64,000 bases of DNA from Microbotryum silenes-acaulis. Its lineage: Eukaryota > Basidiomycota > Microbotryomycetes > Microbotryales > Microbotryaceae. The stretch is from positions 620,001-684,000 of the forward strand of contig QPFY01000006.1 of NCBI GenBank assembly GCA_003665825.1. The letters run 5' to 3'. The notes beneath the pieces are model-generated. The model did no database searches. It was not told the DNA's origin and saw only the letters and a program-made list of their open reading frames with translations. Positions 56,478-64,000 of this stretch are shown piece by piece. Position 1 is the stretch's first letter, and every line of letters starts with the position of its first letter. The position numbers were made by a program, and so were the translations under genes.

Positions 56478-58708
56478 TCAAGCCTCCAAACCAACCCATT
56501 GGCTGACCCTCGGCAGCCCCTCACTCCCCTCCTCCACCTTGTTCACCACCACGCCCATCCCCAGCGTCGGTCCAAGCGGAGCCGTACCCCTCGCCATCCT
56601 CTCTTCCTCTTCTGCCTCCTCCCCGAGCTGCACCCCTACCTCCGCCCTCTCAGACCCCTCCTTCCCCTTCTCCCATTCGATCTGTCTCTCGTCCCACCCC
56701 TCCCTCTTGACCTCCTCCACACCCCCCAACTTCAAGCATCCCGCTAGACTACCCCCGACCCAATTCAACAGACTTGCGCTCCAAGCAGGAGCACTTCCCG
56801 ATCGAGGACCCAATCTTCTTGGTCCCTCCCCATCCTCTGCAGTCTCGGTGTCGTTGAACGAGTTGGAAGAATCGTTGAGGATGGAAATCTGGTTCCTCAG
56901 CGGCGTCAACGACGCATACCTCGGTGTCGTTCGTAGCTTGTCCAACCTCGCTCGATACGCTCGTCTCGTCGCCGAATCTTTTCCCTGGGTGACCGGCTTG
57001 GACCCCAGAGGTGCCGTTTGCGAAAGCCTCAACACTTCATCGATCTCGTGCCTAAGTCGTGGTATAAAGCCAGGTAACATCGTCGTACCTCCCGTGCATA
57101 GAATCGACCGCGCCAACGGCCTTCTCAAGTCGATCGGTAACTGAGGAGAAAGACCCAGGCCAAGGCAAGGGTGAGACGAAGATCAGTCCCTCCAATTTGG
57201 CCAGACAGGTCGTCCTTTGCACTGACCTTCAACAAAGCCTCCAAAACGACCTCTTGTAAACTTCTTTCATCCTCGCCCCCGTCCCCACTTTCGAAGATGA
57301 CCTCCGCTGCACGCTCTCTCACCCACCCGGGGATCAATAACCACCCTTGACCCGTCAAAGTACCCGGTGTGGTACTCGTCGTCCGACCTGCTTTGGCTGT
57401 ACTGACGGGTAACCTCCACGATAGAGTCGTCGCCTTCGTCCGTTTCGCGAACCTCTTTTCCATCTTTTGGAGTGCCGACCCTTCAGGACGTTCACGTTCC
57501 TCTACCTCCTCTTCCTCCTCTTCGTGCCCCTCCTCCTCCACCCTCTTCCCAACGAAACAACACCTATTCTTGACCTCCTCCACCACTTCCTCATTCAGTA
57601 TACGTTCCGGTACCCTCCCTATCGTCGGTGGCGTAGAGGAATTGAACGAAGTAGGTGGGGGTGCGTAAGAAGCGAATTCGAGGAGGAGCGCTTTGAGTCG
57701 GGCGTTGAGAAGGGAGGAGGCACGCGGGGTGGACAGTAGGGAGGGGAATAAGGGTCGGGAGGCGAACACCTGGAGGGGTGGGAGGGAGACGATGTAAGTT
57801 CGAGAGAGAAGGGGGGGTTGAGGGAAGGAAGGAAAGTGGAACGCACGGGTAAAACGGTCGTTTCGAGATGACCGCAGTCGACGACGAGTCCGGTGACGTT
57901 CCCCGTTGCCAAGAGCGCCAAGACGGGTGCAGACGCAAAGGTGATGGACGGGACCTATGATAGAGTCGCAATGTGTCATTTACCCTCAGGTATTGACCTT
58001 GCTGAACAGATCGAGACTACTGACCTGGAGGTTCTCAAAGAGCACTTTGGCGATCATGTGCTTGACCTGAGTCGAGAGCAGTGGGTTCTCGCTGATGATG
58101 ATCTTGCGTTGTTTCGGGTCGGTCATCAAGTGACTGCAACAAAAGAGGAAAAGATACGGGTAAGCTCTCCGACGAAAAGCACCACGAAAAAGGAGGGGAG
58201 CGTACGTGTACCAAATCCTCCTCAACCCCTTCTTGAGCCTCTCGTACCTAATCCGTTCCCTCGTCTCATCGACCTGATACCCTTCCAACGCCCACAACAA
58301 ACCCCCCGCCTCTTCATTGCCCGTCTCGCCTTCTTCTTCAACAAGACTGGTCACATCGAGACAAACCCTCGGACGAGGTTCGCCACTGAAACCGAGTTTC
58401 CAAATTCGTGAGCCGAGGTCGAGTACGATGCGGTCCTCGATGCCGTAGAGGGAATGCCTTGACCTGATCGAAGTTTGGTACGCAGGGGAGAAGGAAGCGG
58501 ACGTCACGGGCCCACCGGCCGGGGTCGATGTCGTACCCGAGGACGAGGTCGTCGTTGTTCGAGCAGGAGCAGGGGTTTGGAGCAGCACGTGGGACGATTT
58601 CTGGCGCGTGAGATGGGTCGAGGAGGAGTTTTCCCGGGCTCGAGAAGGGCGGGAAGGGGTCGCAGTGGGTGCGTAGGGTGTGGGACGCGACGATTCGGAA
58701 GAGGACAT
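56478..58708 (-). CDS. ARP10: Actin-related protein 10 (dynactin), copy 2
   Basis: Exons 58708-58206, 58133-57998, 57954-57847, 57769-57227 and 57140-56478; identical 650-residue product to copy 1. The promoter shared with VPS60, including both TGAGTCA boxes, is also duplicated. Confidence 0.83.
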
Positions 58709-59434
58709 GGTCGGTGTATGACTCGATCAGAGCATGGGCACGAGGCACAGATGAGAACGCGTCGGTGAACGGTCCCGGCGATTGAGCTCGCGTCGAGGTC
58801 GAACGGCGGAGCAACCAACGTGCGACGTCTATTGGTGTTGAGCGGACTACGAGGTGGCAATAGAAATATCCTCGGTAGCCAACGTGAGGGGATCGAGGTA
58901 GTTGACGTTTCCCGGGGGCGAGGAGAGAATGGACAGAGCGGAGAGGAGCTGAATGAAACGGCGACGAGGCAAGACGAAACACGTCATCGCTCGTGACTGC
59001 TTGTGATCGTCGCTCGAGTCATTCTGAGTCATTCTGAGTCATTCGTCGTGCGTTTCTTGGGTTCTGCCCCCACCCGCATGTTGTCGCAACATCACCCGAC
59101 AGCTTATTCGAATCGCCCATACCACAAAAATCATCCGCTACTATTAGACTCGAAGCTCGTCAATCTCACCCACTTGTAAGTTGGCACCGGTCACGCTCGT
59201 CACCACCCACACGCCTCTCTGCGTACGACTGCCGATCGATCGGTCCACGTACAGTGTTGATAGCAAGGAAGAAAACCGTACACAGAGGCTATTTTCCCAC
59301 ACCCGCACTCTGCGCTGACACCCCACCTCCTCTCCCCTCCGTCGTTCCCGCCTATCTGCCGCCCCACTTGCTTCCCCCCTGCACCCTCCTCCCCTCTTCC
59401 CCCTGGCCACTTTCCCCAGCCTCGATCCCCCATC
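58709..59434. promoter_or_regulatory. Divergent ARP10/VPS60 promoter with AP-1/Gcn4-type sites (copy 2)
   Basis: Identical to 20292-21017. TGAGTCA elements lie at 59025-59031 and 59035-59041. No gene seen. Confidence 0.5.
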
Positions 59435-60388
59435 ATGAACCGCCTCTTTGGCGCCTCGTCCTCGAAACCCAAACCCTCCCTCTCGGACGCGATCGCCGCA
59501 ACGGACTTGCGCATCGACTCGATCGAGGTCAAGATCCGTAAGCTCGATGCCGAGCTGACAAAGTACAGGGATCAAATGAGGAAGATGAAAGAAGGCGCGG
59601 GCAAAGTGAGCAGCGACGCTTGAGCATGGCACTCTACCCGCCTTTGATTCGCTGATCGTTCCCGTTCATTCAGTCCGCGGTACAACAAAGGGCTTTACGA
59701 GTCCTCAAGCAAAAGAAACTCTACGAAGCCCAGATTGGCCAACTTCAACAACAGACTTTCAACATGGAGCAAGCCTCGCTCACAACCGAAAACTTACGAA
59801 ATACGATGGCAACCGTCGACGCGATGAAGACCGCCAACAAGCAGTTGAGGAAAGAGTACGGCAAATTGGACGTTGACAAGATCGAGGTCGGTTTTTCTCG
59901 ATCCGTCGATCGAATGGGTGTCAGTCGACCCTTACCCTGATGCATCATTTTCCCTCCCACAGCAAATGCATTTCGAGATGGAAGACTTGATCGAACAAGC
60001 GAACGAGGTACAAGAGTCCATGTCACGGACCTACGGCGTACCGGACGAAGTCGACGAAGCTGATCTCGAAGCAGGTCCGTACGATACCCTACAACCTTCG
60101 TCCTTCCCGCACTCTGACCTTCTCTCCTTCAACGTGGATAGAACTGGATGCACTGGGCGACGAATTCGAAGAAGAGGAAGCGATCCCGTCGTACCTCCAA
60201 CCGTCAAACGTGACGGCCGAACTCCCCGACTTCATCGACGAACCACCCGTACTCGAATCCGTGAGTCTGCACAAAGGCTGATAAGCACTCCTTTCCATAA
60301 GAAAAACCCCAAGCTGACGATTTTGCATTCTTATACGCTTCATACGACGCAGGCACCCAAGGAACGATTAGGCGAAGGCGTCGTCTGA
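59435..60388 (+). CDS. VPS60: ESCRT-III accessory protein Vps60/CHMP5, copy 2
   Basis: Exons 59435-59605, 59674-59886, 59963-60074, 60142-60260 and 60353-60388; identical 216-residue product to copy 1. Intact. Confidence 0.95.
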
Positions 60389-62200
60389 GAAAAGAGCTTC
60401 GGGTCACCGAGGTTATTCTGAGGGTTTTTTTTTGGTATTTCTCAGAAACAGTTCACTCGGTGTGTAAAGTATCTCAAGGGTTGGATTTGAGGACAGTGCC
60501 AAAGACCATCTCTTCTTGATGCCAGTACTTCGTACCTAGTGGTGGCCCAGAGCACAGTCTGGCCCCACTAGTGAGGGCTATCGTGAAGCGGTTGACCAGT
60601 GATCCGAGGGCGAGCAAGTGGGCCGTGAAACGTATGCGTTCAACTCAAGAGGTAGGTACTTTAAGTTTGCTTTTACCTAGGTGCTGACGGGTGGTCAGAG
60701 AATCCAAGGAGCTAAAACCGCGCCCAAAGGCGATGCTAGCGTTTGCATTACTCTCCTATGTGGTCCGTGAGCCAGGATGAGTGAGCGTGAGGTCGCGCGA
60801 TTCCTCGAATCCGCAGCCTCGGCGGCAGATGGCAGTTCGGTGTGTCCAGTCTAAACGGGTCTTGGCTTTTCTCCCATGGGTAATACCTAGTTAATGAGAC
60901 ACAGTCGACCTTGTATGCCAACTAACGGAGTCTGACATACCCAGGGCCTTTAAAGGGTGGGGGCAGTGATACTTCACCGTCACTTGCTCGCCCCTGAACC
61001 AAAAGATCGGCGTCCCGAGCCGACTGAATGGAAGGGCTCCCTGAGCCCTTCCATCACACGTCACAAGAACCCGGGCAATCGATCTGTTGAGTTCGTTCAT
61101 TTGCCTTGCACTGTCGGCAATCCACGAAGCGGTACCTACCAAATACCTATCTCATTCTTAGGAAACGAAGAGGAGCTCTGTCTCGTCTGGGTCGCGGGAG
61201 TTTAAGGCTCGGCAGCCACTCAGTAGGTCCAAGCTCAACCCCGGACCGACTTGCCTGACCTCCCTCTCATTTTCCTGCCTTTGACTGACAACCATTGTGC
61301 ATCCCCTTTGTCACCCTTTTCTATTTTTATCCTCTTTGTCTCTATTGTTCTTAGTTCACCACAAAGAACCACATTGTCTACTTGTCTCCCTTTCTTATTT
61401 CCAGATCTCCATAAGTAGCGATCCGTAGCTCTCTTCTCTCTCTTCCTTCTTTCTCATCCTGAAAGGGACCCACTCTCTCTTCACTTGACAATCGACTGGT
61501 TTTGGGACTGTCAAAAAAAGATGTAAGGAGCCCAGATTACTCAGCGGTAGGCGTAAGTAAAGGCGGGTTCCTCGGTAGTTCTCTCGAGGTGCTTGACGAA
61601 TGGACAGTCTTCCTACGTTACGTTCGCCGAGGTTTCGCCTACGTTCGCCGAGGTTCCAACGTTCGCCGAGGTTCCATTTTCCATCAAAGCAGCCTGGCAC
61701 ATGACTCTCTGCTTCCCGAAGCAGACTGAAAGGACCTGTCTTGCGTGTCTACCACATCGTAGCGTAGTTCCTTCAATCATCCAGTTCCTGCCACTGCCGA
61801 AATCTATGCCAGACTTCGGGTAGTGTCGGCCAGTGCGCCAATTCCGCCGTTAGGGGCCCCGCCAGCGTGTCACGGCTTGCCGACACTGGGCTTCACTCCA
61901 CGACGTTCCGCGGCCTTCCGCGACATTCTATGAACCCGGTTTAAACTGAGGCGCAGGCTTCTCCATCTTTCTCCCTCCTGCTCTTCACAGCTTACCCATC
62001 GCACCTCATCCCATCGCCACCTCGAGCTCGCGACATCCGAAGCGGTCGTCGTGGAAGCTCTGCAACGAATACGGGACAAGTTTTCTCAAGAAATGGCTGC
62101 CGCATGCAGCATAGCTACGGATTCGAGTAAGTAACTTCATGAACTGTGCTCTTGGTGTGGGATTGTTCAGGAGCTAATGGAAAACTACCAAGCAGCAATT
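60389..62200. other. Region right of VPS60, no assigned gene (copy 2)
   Basis: Same content as 21972-23783, including the three ACGTTCGCCGAGGTT repeats at 61620-61675 and the helical peptide coding stretch near 62022-62137. No confident gene. Confidence 0.4.
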
Positions 62201-62605
62201 CCCTTCAACAGGTCTTCTTTGAATGTCAACCCTCGAGTTGTTTCTTCACCATTAGCTGGTGACACTGCATGCGTGAGTTATCCCTTGACATGGCTGTGCA
62301 GTCTTAGATATGACGGAAAACCTGATACGAAAAACAGACATGGGACGTCAGTGACACCGCGGAAGGATTGACTTCGTACGGCTGAGATTCCGGGTCCATG
62401 GGACACTTCCCTTCAACACGTCTTCTTTTCGAGTTGTTTTCCTTCACCATCAGCTGGTGACACTGCATGCGTGAGTTATCCCTTGACATGGCTGTGCAGT
62501 CTTAGATATGACGGCAAACTGATGCGAAAAACAGACATTGGACTTCAGTGACACAGCGGAAGGATTGACTTCGTACGGTTGAGAATCCGGGTCATTGGGA
62601 CACTA
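62201..62605 (+). repeat. Tandem pair of about 200-bp units (copy 2)
   Basis: Counterpart of 23784-24187. Unit 1 and the first part of unit 2 are identical to copy 1; from 62476 onward unit 2 differs by scattered substitutions and small indels. Confidence 0.75.
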
Positions 62606-62634
62606 AATGTGAGTCTTCACTGCCATTGCTACAG

Positions 62635-63213
62635 ATGGACAACAGCAAGAATACTGATAGTTGTAACGAATTGCGCAAGAAAACGGGCTCTGGTTCCGTG
62701 AATTGCGGCTCACCATCCCGTGGCAGATCCTCAACGGCTCGGTTCGGTGGAGTGACCTTCGTGTTGGCAGGTGTGTGCCAATCTTTCAAAAGCAAAACGC
62801 AGGGCAGCATGACTAACTGACCGGTTGGACTGTAACATCACAGGGGATTCGTGACCGAAACGGAACGGGCAAACGCACAGGACTTTGCAGATTGGCTCTT
62901 AGGAGTTGGAGACGGCTCGGCGAACAAAACAGAAGACTTTATCGCGCTCCCACGTGAGCTTCTCCTGCCGGCGACCACGAGGAACAGATCCAGGTTGATT
63001 AGACACGTTTATCTCGGCCGAACTGGACAATATGTCAGTAGGCGAACAAGTCGAATACTTCCGAGATCGAGCAATTCTGGCGCCCAAAAATTCGCAGGTG
63101 GATCAGATCAACGACATGGTGCTCGACCTGCTGCCGGGTGACGCTCAAGCGTTCTACAGACCCAACAGTACCGCAGCTGTTGCAGCAAAGTCCATCACAT
63201 TGCAGCGGGTCAA
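62635..63213 (+). pseudogene. Helitron Pif1-like helicase remnant
   Basis: A first frame from ATG 62635 (MDNSKNTDSC) reaches FGGVTFVLAG and stops at 62820. A second frame from about 62851 carries ERANAQDFADWLL and VGDG. A third from about 63032 carries [29 protein letters not shown]. The DEAD-like Walker B region and motifs around the conserved NMR are deleted or out of frame. Not functional. Confidence 0.8.
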
Positions 63214-63229
63214 CGGTTACGGTGGAGGT

Positions 63230-63257
63230 GGCGCGCGGAGCGCGCCGCCGCACCTAG
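63230..63257 (+). other. Helitron 3' hairpin and CTAG terminus (second element)
   Basis: A perfect 7-bp stem with loop GGA, then GCCGCACCTAG, followed by T, matching the terminus at 25162-25189 except for one base. Confidence 0.85.
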
Positions 63258-64000
63258 TAAATAAAAAATAGTGAAGCCTGGCGATGCGCACCAACCGTTG
63301 TCTTCTCTCCACGGTTGGATTACACGCTCGTCAGTCTCTTATTGAAGGGTCCCGGTTGTCGTTGGCTTTGCGTTCCACCGGTCCGGGGACGACAGCGGCT
63401 TTGGTCGTCGAAGTGATGAGTGATGAGAGCAAGGGCGAGGGCGAACGGGGTTTTGAAATTGACTCCTGTTTTGCGGCTTGCGGAAATGGGTGGGACTGAG
63501 CGTTTGAGAGGGACCAGGGCTGGCGTGGAAGAGGGAGAAAGAGAAAGGAACCATTTGGTGGTCTATAAATCGAATTCTTCAGAACCACCGGCCTCGGTCT
63601 CGTTATCAACATCTTGGGCCTTGCCCGCCTCTCGCTCAACCACCGGGATCCCGCACCGTGGTCGTCTGATCGATTCGCCGAACCAAATAGGAGATCCGAT
63701 TCGCACAAGATCGGCGTTGGAGATCGATAGAAGATTGTGGCGATGGCGATCGGAAAAGCGATAGAAGGATAAGACTCGACCGACTCTGGCTTTAACTAGC
63801 TGTCAGTTACATCTCGAGCGATCGACGGAGTCATAGCTGCCCCGGTCGCATACAGCTCGATCTCAGGAATCCGGAAACGCATGGCATTGAAATTACACGT
63901 GAGCTGAGGACCAGGTCCAGCAGCTAGGCAGATTTTACAAGTCGCTCGCAAACGATTCGCAGGGTAGGTAATGTGACTTTAGTCCTCCGGTGTCGGGTTG
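63258..64000. other. Right end of window, no gene seen
   Basis: Unique sequence after the Helitron. Overlapping frames on both strands, none with family or splice support. A gene could start beyond the window. Confidence 0.4.

Larger units (their letters stand above)
51573..62475. repeat. 10.9-kb near-identical duplicated gene block, copy 2
   Basis: Same orientation and content as 13156-24058 (offset 38,417). The left flank differs completely (GTCCTGGTGG here, CTCGCGCTTGT in copy 1) with no microhomology that I can see. The right edge passes into a Helitron-family segment that is about 5% different and then unrelated. Confidence 0.95.
62476..63257 (+). mobile_element. Decayed Helitron, helicase fragment, with intact 3' terminus
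   Basis: The element ends in GGCGCGC-GGA-GCGCGCC (63230-63246), GCCGCAC and CTAG (63254-63257), followed by T. Coding remnants are of the Pif1-like Helitron helicase: FGGVTFVLAG (usual form FGG...V..GDFRQ), AQDFADWLLGVGDG and, in another frame, [20 protein letters not shown] and [10 protein letters not shown]. The N-terminal cysteine segment and Rep are absent. It shares the ATGGACAACAGC exon start and the 3' terminus with the element at 24059-25189, so both are differently deleted members of one family. Confidence 0.85.

Noticed and set aside
13156..62475. Duplicated block as a pair of giant LTRs or a Starship-type element
   Set aside because: No tyrosine recombinase (captain), no TG...CA ends, no target duplication, and the interior between the copies is ordinary host genes.
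1..64000. CRISPR arrays, rRNA or tRNA genes
   Set aside because: No regular spacer-repeat array, no rRNA-like sequence, and no tRNA with matching A and B boxes seen by eye; a covariance search was not possible.

Overview
This window looks like nuclear DNA of a GC-rich, intron-dense fungus, most likely a basidiomycete. Nearly every gene is split by short (about 40-140 nt) GT-AG introns. The conserved genes are eukaryotic: SF3b5 splicing factor, complex I B18/NDUFB7, Sco1, KEOPS Cgi121, dynactin Arp10, ESCRT-III Vps60, Lsb5 and a CM1-type microtubule-organising protein. The mobile elements are a Ty3/gypsy retrotransposon and Helitrons. The phylum is an inference; no rRNA or other marker is present.

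Layout. 1-5276: the 3' part of a Ty3/gypsy LTR retrotransposon (protease, RT, RNase H, integrase, chromodomain-like tail, polypurine tract, 3' LTR). 5735-6615: a four-exon gene for a small secreted protein. 7780-10165: a DHA1-type MFS transporter. 11136-11508: a small acidic protein. 12090-12785 (minus): SF3B5. 13156-24058: a gene block repeated almost base for base at 51573-62475. 24059-25189: a decayed Helitron ending in a typical 3' hairpin. 25410-26251: NDUFB7, in seven tiny exons. 26443-27830 (minus): SCO1. 27831-32810: gene-poor. 32811-36945: a coiled-coil MTOC protein with a CM1 motif. 38531-44964: a 2006-residue disordered protein whose first intron appears to be GC-AG. 45437-47718 (minus): LSB5. 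48167-49930 (minus): an acidic disordered protein. 51573-62475: second copy of the gene block. 62476-63257: a second, differently deleted Helitron with the same 3' terminus.

The duplicated block is 10,903 bp with a constant offset of 38,417 bp. I noticed one mismatch in it (14186 G, 52603 A). It carries five apparently intact genes: an Mpv17/PMP22-family protein, an acidic unknown protein, CGI121, ARP10 and VPS60. At its right edge the two copies change abruptly from near identity to about 5% divergence over roughly 190 bp of Helitron-family sequence. They then become unrelated and each ends in the same hairpin plus CTAG terminus. The copy at 25189 keeps an N-terminal Helitron-protein segment and the copy at 63257 keeps a helicase segment. 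The simplest reading is a very recent duplication whose right junction lay inside two pre-existing, diverged Helitron copies; an assembly or haplotype artefact must be excluded. The left edge falls just 5' of the Mpv17-like gene's first recognisable exon, so its original 5' exon is uncertain in both copies.

Many gene models below were assembled by hand by joining exons at GT/AG sites with matching phase and checking against remembered family sequences. No search or RNA evidence was available.
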